Positions 42,758 through 51,961 of a stretch of 64,000 nt of DNA are shown here, piece by piece; within the stretch, counting starts at the first letter, position 1; each line of letters begins with the position of its first letter. Location of the stretch: positions 124,001 to 188,000 of the forward strand of contig JBEONO010000008.1 of the NCBI GenBank assembly GCA_040544425.1. Direction: 5' to 3'. Position numbers and translations under genes: made by a program. This DNA is from Solimicrobium sp040544425 (lineage in GTDB: Bacteria; Pseudomonadota; Gammaproteobacteria; Burkholderiales; Burkholderiaceae_D). The notes under the pieces were generated by a model that saw only the letters and a program-made list of their open reading frames with translations, was not told where the DNA came from and made no database searches.

Positions 42758-43030
42758 TCAGTTTACTGCATCCTTCAAACCTTTGCCAGGTTTAAATTTC
42801 GGAACTTTCGCCGACTTGATTTTGATCGCTTCACCAGTGCGCGGATTGCGACCGACACGTGCAGCGCGCTTGCCAACGGAGAAGGTGCCGAAACCAACCA
42901 GGGTAACTGTGCCGTTCTTTTTCAACGTAACTTTAATTGCGCCTATCGTTGCGTCTAAAGACCGCGTAGCAGCTGCTTTAGAAATGTCTGCCGATTTGGC
43001 AATATGTTCAATCAATTCGGTCTTGTTCAC
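42758..43030 (-). CDS. hupB: DNA-binding protein HU-beta
   Basis: The 90-residue HU fold: MNKTELIEHIAKSADISKAAA, VTLVGFGTFSVGKRAARVGRNPRTGE (DNA-gripping arm) and FKPGKGLKDAVN. HU bends and compacts DNA in the nucleoid. The ATG follows AAGTGAACAAG-type sequence. It is followed by tRNA-Val and tRNA-Asp. The lon gene usually upstream is not in the window. Confidence 0.97.
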   Translation of the reverse strand: MNKTELIEHIAKSADISKAAATRSLDATIGAIKVTLKKNGTVTLVGFGTFSVGKRAARVGRNPRTGEAIKIKSAKVPKFKPGKGLKDAVN

Positions 43031-43646
43031 TTACGTCCCCTAGCAAAAGTTAAAATTCGTGTCGATGCTTATCGACGGCTGGCGCATTCCCACATGCGTA
43101 TTCGTTTGATGTTCTTCATTTTTTTCACCAGGCTCTACCGGTTGCGGTAGAAAATCGGCCCTCGTATTAAACTAGCCCTGCACATGGCTGTCAAGCGGTT
43201 TAACCAAAATTAACAGGCGTTTAAAAAAATAATTCGCAAAAAATTCAACGTCGATTGCATCATCAGTTTTTGACTACAAGCTTTGCTGCAGTTGCGTTCG
43301 TCGATCTCATTAAAATCAAACCATCGATGCACAAGTTCGGGCATTTTTATTTTTTGAATATTCAAATTATTTATCTGTTTTCGCAAAAAATAATCCGAAA
43401 AAATTTTCATCGATCAGGCTGACATCAATCTGATTCTTGCTGTGAATTCGAGCCTGTCAAAATTTGTGGCGGCGGGTTTTGTGGTGTTTTCAATAATAGT
43501 GCAGCGCAGTGAACTGAGCCGTGACCCGGCGAATCCCCGCTAAAGCCTTGGGTTTTTGAGTATTTGCAAATTAAAATTGCAAAATGTTTTTACCGCTTTC
43601 AACAAAGCGTCTATAGTTTAGCCCACTCTCACTTTCTCATCGAACC
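43031..43646. other. Intergenic region between hupB and nadB
   Basis: About 615 bp of AT-rich DNA with both divergent promoters. A hairpin CTACCG-GTTG-CGGTAG at 43135-43150 would lie in the hupB leader. A 66-codon reading frame at 43210-43410 (minus) has no ribosome site or family match and I do not support it. Nothing else seen. Confidence 0.5.
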
Positions 43647-45287
43647 ATGAATTTTGACGTTGCCATTATCGGAAGTGGATTAGCAGGATATTCCGTCGCC
43701 TTGCATTTAGCAGATACTCAAAAAGTCGCCATCTTTTCCAAACGTGCTTTGCTCGACGGCTCCAGCAGCTGGGCCCAGGGCGGTATCGCAGCGGTACTCG
43801 ATTCGGGTGACAGCGTCGAGCAACACCTGTCCGACACCCTGATTGCGGGCGGAGGATTATGCGATGAAGCCGCGACCAAATATATTCTGGAAAACGGCCG
43901 CAGTGCAATTGACTGGTTGATCGCACAAGGTGTGCCATTCACCCAGGACACGGAAGCTGAACTCGGCTTTCATCTGACCCGCGAAGGCGGACACAGCCAA
44001 CGCCGCATCATTCACGCCGCAGATGCTACCGGTCATGCGGTGCAGGTCACGCTTGAAGAGAAAATCCGCAATCATCCGAACATCAGTTTGTTCGAACATT
44101 ATTATGCGATCGACCTGATCACTACCGACAAGCTTGATCAACCGGTCAACGCCAACAAAGCACCAACATCGCGCTGCCTGGGTCTGTATGTGCAGGATGT
44201 ACGCACCGGGAAAGTGCATACCGTCGCCGCGCAGCACACCGTGCTGGCAACCGGCGGCGCGGGAAAAGTCTATCTGTATACAACCAATCCCGATACGGCT
44301 ACCGGCGACGGGATTGCGATGGCGTGGCGCGCAGGATGCCGGATCGCGAATATGGAATTCATCCAGTTTCATCCGACCTGCCTGTATCACCCGTATGCCA
44401 AATCATTTTTGATTTCCGAAGCGGTGCGCGGCGAAGGCGGCCTGTTAAAACTGCCTGCTTCAGCCGGTGCCTCGGCCGGCAAACGTTTCATGCCCGCGCA
44501 TGATGAACGGGCCGAACTTGCACCGCGCGATGTGGTCGCACGCGCGATTGACTTCGAAATGAAAAAGCGCGGTCTGGATCACGTTGATCTGGATATTTCG
44601 CATCAGCCGCTCGAATTTTTAAAAGAACATTTTCCTACCATTTACGCGCGCTGCCTGGAGTTTGGTATCGACATCAGCAAGCAGCCGATACCGGTGGTGC
44701 CTGCTGCGCATTACACCTGCGGTGGCATCGTCACCGATATGCTGGGTCGCACCGATTTGCCAGGACTGTACGCGGTCGGCGAAACCTCTTACACCGGGCT
44801 GCACGGTGCGAATCGTCTGGCCAGTAATTCATTGCTGGAATGTCTGGTGATCGGCAAAGGGGTGGCCGAACAGATCACCAGTCAGGAACCGATCCGGATT
44901 CCGAAGTTGCCCAACTGGGATGAAAGTCGTGTCACTGATGCAGATGAAGAAGTGGTGATTGCCCATAACTGGGATGAGTTGCGCCGCTTTATGTGGAACT
45001 ACGTGGGGATCGTGCGCACCACCAAGCGACTGGAACGCGCACAACACCGGATCCGTCTGTTGAAGGAAGAGATCGACGAGTACTATGCCAACTTCCGCAT
45101 CACAAACAATTTACTGGAGTTGCGCAATCTGGTCGATGTCGCGTCACTGATCGTCAACAGCGCCCTGTCACGTCGCGAGAGTCGCGGTTTGCATTTCAGT
45201 CGTGACTTCCCGGATACCTTGCCCAAAGCCATCCCGACCGTGCTTGCTCCGCAGGTGCGGGAAAAAAATCAGCCGCGCCGTTCTTAA
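43647..45287 (+). CDS. nadB: L-aspartate oxidase
   Basis: A 546-residue flavoenzyme oxidising L-aspartate to iminoaspartate, the first step of de novo NAD synthesis (with NadA), in the cytosol. Motifs: IIGSGLAGYSVALHL (FAD), SSWAQGGIAAV, TREGGHSQRRIIHA, YTCGGIVTDMLGRTDLPGLYA and GANRLASNSLLECLV. Length is typical. nadA and nadC are not adjacent. It starts a plus-strand run of four closely packed genes. Confidence 0.96.
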   Translation: MNFDVAIIGSGLAGYSVALHLADTQKVAIFSKRALLDGSSSWAQGGIAAVLDSGDSVEQHLSDTLIAGGGLCDEAATKYILENGRSAIDWLIAQGVPFTQDTEAELGFHLTREGGHSQRRIIHAADATGHAVQVTLEEKIRNHPNISLFEHYYAIDLITTDKLDQPVNANKAPTSRCLGLYVQDVRTGKVHTVAAQHTVLATGGAGKVYLYTTNPDTATGDGIAMAWRAGCRIANMEFIQFHPTCLYHPYAKSFLISEAVRGEGGLLKLPASAGASAGKRFMPAHDERAELAPRDVVARAIDFEMKKRGLDHVDLDISHQPLEFLKEHFPTIYARCLEFGIDISKQPIPVVPAAHYTCGGIVTDMLGRTDLPGLYAVGETSYTGLHGANRLASNSLLECLVIGKGVAEQITSQEPIRIPKLPNWDESRVTDADEEVVIAHNWDELRRFMWNYVGIVRTTKRLERAQHRIRLLKEEIDEYYANFRITNNLLELRNLVDVASLIVNSALSRRESRGLHFSRDFPDTLPKAIPTVLAPQVREKNQPRRS

Positions 45288-45301
45288 CATTCAGGTTTTA
45301 T

Positions 45302-45916
45302 ATGACTACCCGTTCGACTGATATCACCCTGCTGGTACTTTACTACTCGCGTCACGGTGCGACCAAAAAAATGGCCGACCTGATTGCGCAAGGTATAGAA
45401 AGCGTGCCCGGTTGCAGCGCGCGGATCCGCACCGTGCCGGCAGTCTCGGCAGTCTGCGAAGCGGTCGAGAGTACCATTCCCGAACAGGGCGCGCCGTATG
45501 TGGAATTAAGCGACTTGACCGACTGTGCCGGCCTCGCACTGGGTTCCCCTACCCGGTTCGGCAATATGGCTTCGGCGATGAAATATTTTTGGGACGGCAC
45601 GGTTGCCGACTGGCTGTCCGGATCGCTGGCCGGCAAACCGGCCTCTGTATTTACCTCAACCGGAAGTTTGCACGGCGGCCAGGAATCGACCCTGCTGTCG
45701 ATGATGCTGCCGCTTATGCACCACGGCATGTTGATCGTTGGCTTGCCCTACACTCACCCTGCACTGATGGCCACCAGCACCGGCGGCTCGCCCTATGGTG
45801 CCAGTCACTGGGCCGGTGCTGATGGCAGCAGATCGATTTCCGAAGACAGCAAACAACTGGCAATTGCGCTGGGCGCGCGCCTGGCCTCCACTGCACTGAA
45901 GTTACACCGATCATGA
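45302..45916 (+). CDS. wrbA: WrbA-like NAD(P)H:quinone oxidoreductase
   Basis: A 204-residue flavodoxin-like protein: LLVLYYSRHGATKKMADLIA (FMN phosphate loop), LALGSPTRFGNMASAMKYFWDGT, FTSTGSLHGGQESTLLSMMLPL and GGSPYGASHWAG. WrbA reduces quinones by two electrons to avoid semiquinones. It begins 14 bp after nadB and overlaps the next gene start (ATGA). Confidence 0.92.
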   Translation: MTTRSTDITLLVLYYSRHGATKKMADLIAQGIESVPGCSARIRTVPAVSAVCEAVESTIPEQGAPYVELSDLTDCAGLALGSPTRFGNMASAMKYFWDGTVADWLSGSLAGKPASVFTSTGSLHGGQESTLLSMMLPLMHHGMLIVGLPYTHPALMATSTGGSPYGASHWAGADGSRSISEDSKQLAIALGARLASTALKLHRS

Positions 45917-46299
45917 ATAAATCGACCGTCTATGCCCACGGTGCGACGCTTTCGCTCTTGGCCCTGATCGCACTGTGCATACTGGAAGAGATGTGGCTGG
46001 CACCGCTGCGCCCGGGCGGCTCGTGGCTGGTGATCAAAGTTGTGCCGCTGTTTTTTTCCCTGCGTGGCGTGATCAAAAAAGATAACTACACCATGCAGTG
46101 GTCGTCGATGTTGATCCTGGTTTATTTCACCGAGGGTATCGTCAGGGCTACCTCAGACAAAGCTGTCATGTCGGCGCGAATCTCGTGGCTCGAAGTGTTG
46201 TTATGTCTGCTGTTTTTTTACTGCACCCTGTCCTATTTACGCCCGATCAAAAAAGCCGCCAAAGCCAGGGCACAACTGGAATCCCAGTCTGCGCCATGA
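45913..46299 (+). CDS. DUF2069 inner-membrane protein
   Basis: A 128-residue protein with four hydrophobic helices (about 12-28, 38-55, 60-80, 85-105), VKVVPLFFSLRGVIKKDNYTMQWSS and LVYFTEGIVRA, matching DUF2069, a small membrane family usually encoded beside wrbA in betaproteobacteria. No function is known. It overlaps both neighbours by four bases. Confidence 0.9.
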   Translation: MNKSTVYAHGATLSLLALIALCILEEMWLAPLRPGGSWLVIKVVPLFFSLRGVIKKDNYTMQWSSMLILVYFTEGIVRATSDKAVMSARISWLEVLLCLLFFYCTLSYLRPIKKAAKARAQLESQSAP

Positions 46300-47717
46300 A
46301 GGACTTTATTGCTCAGTGCCGCCAGCTGCTTGGTGACGCCTATGTGATTACTGATCCTGATCAGATGATTTCTTATCTGACCGACTATCGCCAACGCCAT
46401 GTCGGGCGCGCCGAGGCCATATTAAAACCCGCCAATACTGAACAGGTCGCATCGATCGTCAATCTGTGTTCGGCTCATCAGGTCGCCATCGTTCCGCAAG
46501 GTGGCAATACCGGGCTGGTTCTCGGTAGCGTGCCGGAATCGACTGGCCGTTCCGTGGTGCTGTCACTGCTGCGCCTGAATCAGATTCACCAGATCGATGC
46601 GGTCAACAACACCATCACCGTCGCAGCGGGTTGTCTGTTGCAGCAGGTGCAGCAGGCAGCACAATCGGTCGAGCGATTGTTTCCCTTGTCACTGGCCTCT
46701 GAAGGCAGTTGCACGATAGGCGGCAATCTGTCCACCAATGCGGGTGGAACAGCGGTTCTGCATTACGGGAACTGCCGCGAATTATGTCTGGGACTGGAAG
46801 TGGTCACGCCACAGGGTGAAATCTGGAACGGCCTGCGTGGCTTGAGAAAAGACAATACCGGCTACGATCTGCGTGATCTGTATATTGGTGCAGAAGGCAG
46901 CCTCGGTATCATCACGGCAGCGGTACTGAAATTATTTCCGCAGCCGCGTGGACGAGTCACTGCGCTGGCGGCACTCGCCTCTGTCGACGACGTGATCGAT
47001 TTTTTTCATCTGGTGCGTAGCAACAGCAAAGACACGGCGCTGACCGCGTTTGAATTCATGTCGGATTATTGCCTGACCCTGGTTCAGAAACATTATCCGG
47101 AAATTAAACAGCCGCAGTTAGCCAGCCAGGCTTACTATGCCCTGGTCGAATTTGCCAGTCAGGACAGTGAATCAGCCGCAATGGCCGCACTGGAAAATAT
47201 CATGCAGCAGGCTATGGAAAAAAATATCCTGCATGATGCCGTGGTTGCCACTACGCTCGCACAGTCACAGGAACTGTGGAAGATCCGTGAATCGATTTCT
47301 TCCGCACAGGCGGCCGAGGGAAAAAATATCAAGCATGATATTTCGATCCCGATTTCCAACATCAGCGCCTTCATCCAGCGCACCGACGCCCTGTTGCAAG
47401 AACATTTCCCGGGCTGCCGCATGGTGACTTTTGGTCATATCGGCGATGGCAATCTGCATTACAACGTCTCGGCACCAAAAAATTCAGATGTCGACGCATT
47501 TTTAATGAAACAAAATGCGATCAACCGTGTCGTATATGACAGCGTGGCCGAATTCAGAGGATCGATCTCAGCCGAACACGGATTGGGCGCGCTAAAACGC
47601 GAAGAAATTTTGCGTTATAAAAGCGCCGTCGAAATGCAGTTAATGCGCAGCATTAAACTGGCACTCGATCCGAACAACCTCATGAATCCGGGAAAGGTGG
47701 TCAAGCCTTTTCCATAA
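46296..47717 (+). CDS. FAD-linked oxidase, D-2-hydroxyacid dehydrogenase type (GlcD/D2HGDH-like)
   Basis: A 473-residue enzyme with an FAD-binding PCMH domain (IVPQGGNTGLVLGSVPES, ASEGSCTIGGNLSTNAGG, GAEGSLGIITAAVLKL) and a C-terminal FAD oxidase cap (VTFGHIGDGNLHYNVSAP, SAEHGLGALKRE). The HxxDGNLH and SxEHG pieces are the metal/active-site motifs of D-lactate/D-2-hydroxyglutarate dehydrogenases. It likely oxidises a D-2-hydroxyacid and passes electrons to quinone or ETF. ATG 46296 overlaps the DUF2069 stop; a longer frame from 46098 is rejected. Confidence 0.9.
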   Translation: MKDFIAQCRQLLGDAYVITDPDQMISYLTDYRQRHVGRAEAILKPANTEQVASIVNLCSAHQVAIVPQGGNTGLVLGSVPESTGRSVVLSLLRLNQIHQIDAVNNTITVAAGCLLQQVQQAAQSVERLFPLSLASEGSCTIGGNLSTNAGGTAVLHYGNCRELCLGLEVVTPQGEIWNGLRGLRKDNTGYDLRDLYIGAEGSLGIITAAVLKLFPQPRGRVTALAALASVDDVIDFFHLVRSNSKDTALTAFEFMSDYCLTLVQKHYPEIKQPQLASQAYYALVEFASQDSESAAMAALENIMQQAMEKNILHDAVVATTLAQSQELWKIRESISSAQAAEGKNIKHDISIPISNISAFIQRTDALLQEHFPGCRMVTFGHIGDGNLHYNVSAPKNSDVDAFLMKQNAINRVVYDSVAEFRGSISAEHGLGALKREEILRYKSAVEMQLMRSIKLALDPNNLMNPGKVVKPFP

Positions 47718-47722
47718 AATAT

Positions 47723-48223
47723 ATGGTCAAATCTCCTGCCTGGTATTTACGTCTGACTCACCCAGTCACCGCACTCACCCTCAGCCTGCTGGTCCACTCC
47801 CCTCCTTCACTTGCCATCAACAAATGCCTGTCCAATGACGCCGCGCATACAGTCATTTTCAGCGATCAACCCTGCCCCAGCGATTCCACAGCGGTCCCGT
47901 TTGATCCCAAGGTCAGCCCACCTGACGACCCAGTCTCTGCACAACAGCGCTATCTTGCCGACAAAAGAAAACTTGAACAGATCAATCGGCAAAAAGCGAA
48001 AGATGACCAACAGCTGCAGCGTGAAATGCAGACATTTGAACGCCAGAAAAAAACCAGCCGAGAGCAACAGGCCAGATGTAAAAGCCTGGATCTGAAAAGG
48101 CAAATGGCAGCGCAGCATAACCAGGAAGCAAAGCGAAAAGGAGATCCGACGCAAATAAAAAAAACGCAATACCAGGTCCAGCAAGCTGAACATGCATATG
48201 CTGGTCATTGCACAACCGAGTAG
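47723..48223 (+). CDS. Small secreted DUF4124-like protein
   Basis: A 166-residue exported protein: signal peptide to about residue 32 (SLLVHSPPSLA), then INKCLSNDAAHTVIFSDQPCPS, which follows the DUF4124 pattern (Y-K-C...G...FSD.PC), and a long charged coiled coil (about 75-160). No partner gene is evident; it starts five bases after the FAD oxidase. Function unknown. Confidence 0.75.
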   Translation: MVKSPAWYLRLTHPVTALTLSLLVHSPPSLAINKCLSNDAAHTVIFSDQPCPSDSTAVPFDPKVSPPDDPVSAQQRYLADKRKLEQINRQKAKDDQQLQREMQTFERQKKTSREQQARCKSLDLKRQMAAQHNQEAKRKGDPTQIKKTQYQVQQAEHAYAGHCTTE

Positions 48224-48365
48224 CCAAAAACATTTAGACAGGCTGCTCGACAGTAGTCAGTGATAGATTGATTATTGTCAAGCGGCTTCAGCCCTGTTCA
48301 TTGGAGAATGATTTAACAATTCGCAGATCAAGCGCGAATGTCATTGTCAAAAACAGGAAAATCCA

Positions 48366-49949
48366 ATGAGCATTAACACCAGAGCGCAAACCAAAGCCGT
48401 GATGATAGGTGGCGGCATCGGCAGTTTGGCCGCAGCAGCATTCATGATCCGGGACGGCAATGTTCCCGGAGAAAATATCAAAATCCTTGAATCGGGAAAG
48501 CTGTTGGGTGGCAGTCTTGATGCCGGAGGCAATCCCGAAACCGGTTATTCATTCCGCGGTGGCCGGATGTTCACAAGCGATAATTACGAGTGCACCTGGG
48601 ATTTGTTCAAAACCATTCCGTCGCTCAACGACAAAAATAAAAATGTCTACGACGAGACTGTCGAATTTAATCAGCTGTACAAGTCGCATGCGCAGGCGCG
48701 ACTGGTGGATAGTCGGCGTGCGCGGGTGCCGGTCGAGTCGATGGGATTTTCCATGGAAAATCGTCTTGAACTGCTCAAACTGAGCAACACCGATGAAGAA
48801 GAATTGGCCGACAGCCGCATCACCGATTGGCTGTCGCCCTCGTTTTTTGAAACCGAATTCTGGTTTATGTGGGCAACCACGTTTGCCTTCCAACCCTGGC
48901 ATAGCGCCGTTGAATTCAAACGTTATCTGCATCGCTTCGTCAAAGAGTTTGCGCGCATCGAAACCTTGGGCGGGGTCAAGCGTACTGTCTACAATCAATA
49001 TGATTCGATGGTGCGGCCATTGCAGGCCTGGCTGAAATCGCAAGGCGTGCAATTTGTGATGAACTGTACAGTGACGGATATTCAACTGGCCAGCAGCAAC
49101 GGTCTGCACACCGTGACTGGCCTTGCCTGCCTGCTCGATGGCCGGGAGCAGTTCATCGGCACGACCGAGGATGAACTGGTTTTCTTCCAGAACGGTTCGA
49201 TGACCGATGCGTCCAGTATCGGATCAATGAGCACAGCGCCGGAAAAGCTGAGCAAGGCCAACAGTGGTGGCTGGAAGTTATGGGAAAAAATTGCCCAAGG
49301 CCGTCCGGAATTCGGCAACCCTGCGGCCTTCAACAGTTGCATAAGCCAGTCTTACTGGGCATCGTTTTCGGTCACATTAAAGGAACGCACGTTCATTGAT
49401 CTGGTCACGACATTCAGCACCAATCAACCGGGTACCGGCGGTCTGGTGACCTTCAAGGATTCGAACTGGTTAATGTCGATTGTCATTCCGCATCAGCCGC
49501 ATTTTGCCAATCAGCCAGCCGACGTGCAGGTGTTCTGGGGTTATGCGCTACATCCCGACCGGATCGGTAATTTTGTTGCCAAATCCATGTCCGAGTGCAA
49601 TGGCGAAGAAATCCTGCGCGAGCTGTGCGGCCATTTATGTTTCGATCTCGATACCGTGGAGAAGGCGATCTGCCTGCCCTGCCGCATGCCTTACATTACC
49701 AGCATGTTTATGCCGCGTTTGAAGTCCGATCGTCCGCTGCCGGTTCCCAGGGAATCGAAAAATCTGGCGTTCGTCAGCCAATTTGTCGAGATCGCCGATG
49801 ACGTGGTCTTCACCGTGGAATATTCAGTGCGCGCGGCACAGATGGCGGTCTATCAATTGCTGAACATTGACCGCCCCGTGCCCGCCATTTCGGCGTATGA
49901 CAAATCGGTCAAGATACAGTTTGAAGCCGTAATCAAAGCGCTGAAATAG
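48366..49949 (+). CDS. ohyA: Oleate hydratase (myosin-cross-reactive antigen family)
   Basis: A 527-residue FAD enzyme adding water to the cis-9 double bond of oleate to give 10-hydroxystearate. FAD motif VMIGGGIGSLAAAAFMI, then GGSLDAGGNPETGYSFRGGRMF, YECTWDLFKTIPS, FAFQPWHSAVEFKRYLHRF and GSMTDASSIGSM, all hallmarks of OhyA. At 527 residues it is shorter than many relatives (about 560-650). AGGAAA precedes the ATG. It probably detoxifies host- or environment-derived unsaturated fatty acids in the cytosol or at the membrane. Confidence 0.95.
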   Translation: MSINTRAQTKAVMIGGGIGSLAAAAFMIRDGNVPGENIKILESGKLLGGSLDAGGNPETGYSFRGGRMFTSDNYECTWDLFKTIPSLNDKNKNVYDETVEFNQLYKSHAQARLVDSRRARVPVESMGFSMENRLELLKLSNTDEEELADSRITDWLSPSFFETEFWFMWATTFAFQPWHSAVEFKRYLHRFVKEFARIETLGGVKRTVYNQYDSMVRPLQAWLKSQGVQFVMNCTVTDIQLASSNGLHTVTGLACLLDGREQFIGTTEDELVFFQNGSMTDASSIGSMSTAPEKLSKANSGGWKLWEKIAQGRPEFGNPAAFNSCISQSYWASFSVTLKERTFIDLVTTFSTNQPGTGGLVTFKDSNWLMSIVIPHQPHFANQPADVQVFWGYALHPDRIGNFVAKSMSECNGEEILRELCGHLCFDLDTVEKAICLPCRMPYITSMFMPRLKSDRPLPVPRESKNLAFVSQFVEIADDVVFTVEYSVRAAQMAVYQLLNIDRPVPAISAYDKSVKIQFEAVIKALK

Positions 49950-49954
49950 TCAAA

Positions 49955-50416
49955 CTACCACTTGCTGTAGGGATGGCGCATTAAATTTGCATTGAGGTAG
50001 CGCGGATCCTGGGTGACTTCTTCCGCCACCCAGTCCGGCTTGCTGAAGGTTTGTGATTCGCTGTCCAATTCAATTTCGGCAACCACCAGGCCAGCATTGT
50101 CACCGGTAAAAACATCCAGCTCCCACAGCATGCCCTCGTGGAGAATCCGATAGCGGTATTTTTCGATCAGCGGTTGTTCACATAATTGCAAAAGCTCGTG
50201 CGCATCCTTGACCGGTATCGGGTATTCCCACTCTCCGCGTACGATGCCCTGCCCGCCACCCTTGATGGTCAGCATGGCGGCATCACCTTCGATGCGCACC
50301 CGCACTACCCGCTGCGGGCTGGCCAGCAAATACCCCTGCCGCATCAGCGCGCCCTGCGGCAAGGATTGCCAGGGCGTGCCGTGGACCAGGAACTTGCGCT
50401 CGATTTCCAGTGCCAT
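49955..50416 (-). CDS. CYTH-domain protein (triphosphate tunnel metalloenzyme)
   Basis: A 153-residue CYTH protein with the N-terminal ExExK signature EIERK (residues 4-8), then RVRIEGDAAMLTIKG and EVTQDPRYLNANLM near the C-terminus. Such enzymes hydrolyse inorganic triphosphate or related tripolyphosphate esters with divalent metal. Its start overlaps the last base of the M14 peptidase stop (TGATG). Confidence 0.92.
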   Translation of the reverse strand: MALEIERKFLVHGTPWQSLPQGALMRQGYLLASPQRVVRVRIEGDAAMLTIKGGGQGIVRGEWEYPIPVKDAHELLQLCEQPLIEKYRYRILHEGMLWELDVFTGDNAGLVVAEIELDSESQTFSKPDWVAEEVTQDPRYLNANLMRHPYSKW

Positions 50417-51543
50417 CAGCTGCGGCTGACGTGTTTCAGAATCGGATGCAGCATCGCTTCACCCAGTCTGGCGCTGCGATCGCCATCCCAACCCACCACG
50501 ACGTCGGGCAGATCGGCATTGTCTTTGAATGGCAGTTCGAGAGTCAGTGACACGCATTTGAATTCATGAGCGACATATTTGGAAGCCAGCTTCAAAATAT
50601 CTTCGTAATATTTATCGGCCGGATAACCATGTGCGGTCTGGAAATCAGGGCTGGCTGCGACGAAATCGGCGATAAACGCATTTTCCTCGGCGATCTCTTT
50701 ATCAGTAAACCCTTCCATCATTTCATTGCCGGCTACAAAGACGTAAGGCAGTTCTTCATCGCCGTGAATATCCAAAAACAGATCACATCCGGTTGCATGG
50801 ATTTTATTTTTGACATGGAAAACTTCCGGACTGTTTGCCAGACTTGGCGTCATCCATTCCCGATTCAAATTCGCACCGGCAGCATTGGTGCGCAAATTAC
50901 CGCGCACCGATCCGTCCGGATTCATATTCGGAACTATATAGAACACTGCTTTTTGCAACAGCTTGCGCGCCACCGGATTGGCGGCATCGAGCAAGGCATC
51001 GAGCATTCCTTCAACCAGCCATTCGGCCATGGTTTCACCCGGATGCTGACGCGCGATGACCCAGATTTTTTTCTCGGCCGATTCGTCGCCCACCACCAGC
51101 ATATTCAGATCGCGTCCGTCTACGGTACTGCCCAAATCTTCCACCCGCACCAAGGGAGAATAAGCGGCACGACCGAGCAGCGTTAAATGGCGTTCCCATG
51201 AGTAGGGCTCAAAGTAAGCGTAGTACACGCTGTCTTCGGTCGGGGTGTGCTGAATCGTCAACGCCTTGCCGTCAAATTCAGTCTCAACACGAAACCATTC
51301 TTCACGATCATAACTGGCAACTGCGCGATAGCCATTCCATCCGCCAGGATAAGTCGATTGACCGGCATTCAGAATTTGAATCGTACAGGCCTCATCCCGC
51401 GCGCCCTGCAAACGGAAATAAAACCACTGCATGAATTCCGCGTTGGAATCCTTGCGCAGTTTGAGGTGGATCTGGGCGGGACTGGTAGTACTGACGACTT
51501 CAATGGCACCGGCATCAAAGTGCGAACTGATTTTGATTGACAT
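50416..51543 (-). CDS. M14-family zinc carboxypeptidase (cytosolic CCP-like)
   Basis: A 375-residue protein with no signal peptide. An N-terminal beta-sandwich (about 1-125) precedes the M14 catalytic domain: ARQHPGETMAEW (Zn ligands His and Glu), LNREWMTPS, FLDIHGDEELPY (third Zn ligand), LTLELPFKD (catalytic Glu). This is the plan of AGTPBP1/CCP-type bacterial carboxypeptidases. The substrate is unknown. ATG 51543 (MSIKISSHF) was preferred over the longer frame from 51603. Confidence 0.92.
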   Translation of the reverse strand: MSIKISSHFDAGAIEVVSTTSPAQIHLKLRKDSNAEFMQWFYFRLQGARDEACTIQILNAGQSTYPGGWNGYRAVASYDREEWFRVETEFDGKALTIQHTPTEDSVYYAYFEPYSWERHLTLLGRAAYSPLVRVEDLGSTVDGRDLNMLVVGDESAEKKIWVIARQHPGETMAEWLVEGMLDALLDAANPVARKLLQKAVFYIVPNMNPDGSVRGNLRTNAAGANLNREWMTPSLANSPEVFHVKNKIHATGCDLFLDIHGDEELPYVFVAGNEMMEGFTDKEIAEENAFIADFVAASPDFQTAHGYPADKYYEDILKLASKYVAHEFKCVSLTLELPFKDNADLPDVVVGWDGDRSARLGEAMLHPILKHVSRS

Positions 51544-51663
51544 GGTTTGGCTTGCTCGGAAAAGGAAACCGCCATTCTCTCCCCAATGCCCTGCTTTCAT
51601 CAAGCGTTAGCGAATATTTCTACGGATTGATCCGACCGTCTAGCAATTGCGCCAGAATTTCAC

Positions 51664-51669
51664 TATAAT
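51664..51669 (+). promoter_or_regulatory. -10 element of the tRNA-Pro promoter
   Basis: A perfect TATAAT lies 11 bp before the first base of tRNA-Pro. The -35 hexamer is poor (around 51641). Confidence 0.65.
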
Positions 51670-51680
51670 CTGCCCCTCGT

Positions 51681-51757
51681 CGGGGCGTAGCGCAGCCTGG
51701 TAGCGTACATGCATGGGGTGCATGGGGTCGTGTGTTCGAATCACACCGTCCCGACCA
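51681..51757 (+). tRNA. tRNA-Pro (GGG)
   Basis: A 77-base cloverleaf with encoded CCA. Acceptor CGGGGCG/CGTCCCG (one G-U pair), anticodon stem CATGC/GCATG with loop ATGGGGT, anticodon GGG; T-loop TGTTCGAATC. It is preceded by a strong -10 element. Confidence 0.96.
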
Positions 51758-51771
51758 ATATCTACAGGGGT

Positions 51772-51789
51772 TTCAGCATTGATGCTGAA
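51772..51789 (+). terminator. Hairpin downstream of tRNA-Pro
   Basis: The perfect dyad TTCAGCAT-TG-ATGCTGAA begins 15 bp after the tRNA. No U-run follows, so it may stabilise or help process the 3' end rather than terminate. Confidence 0.45.
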
Positions 51790-51798
51790 TATTCGCCC

Positions 51799-51840
51799 GG
51801 CACTGAATCGACGGCACTGAATCCACGGTACTGAATCCAT
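51799..51840. repeat. Tandem 14-bp repeat, three copies
   Basis: GGCACTGAATCGAC, GGCACTGAATCCAC and GGTACTGAATCCAT follow each other directly. The remaining gap to the arabinofuranosidase (51841-51961) shows nothing else. Confidence 0.85.
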
Positions 51841-51961
51841 ACAATTGCTTGTTTATTACGTTAATTATTTCAACGCCACAACCTGAATCGATACAGATCG
51901 CCAGCAACCGAACCGCGGTGCGCTAGTTTTACAAGGCATGCCGCGATCTCCCCACGGGTTT

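Noticed and set aside
43210..43410. 66-codon minus-strand gene
   Set aside because: AT-rich intergenic DNA, no ribosome site and no recognisable protein features.
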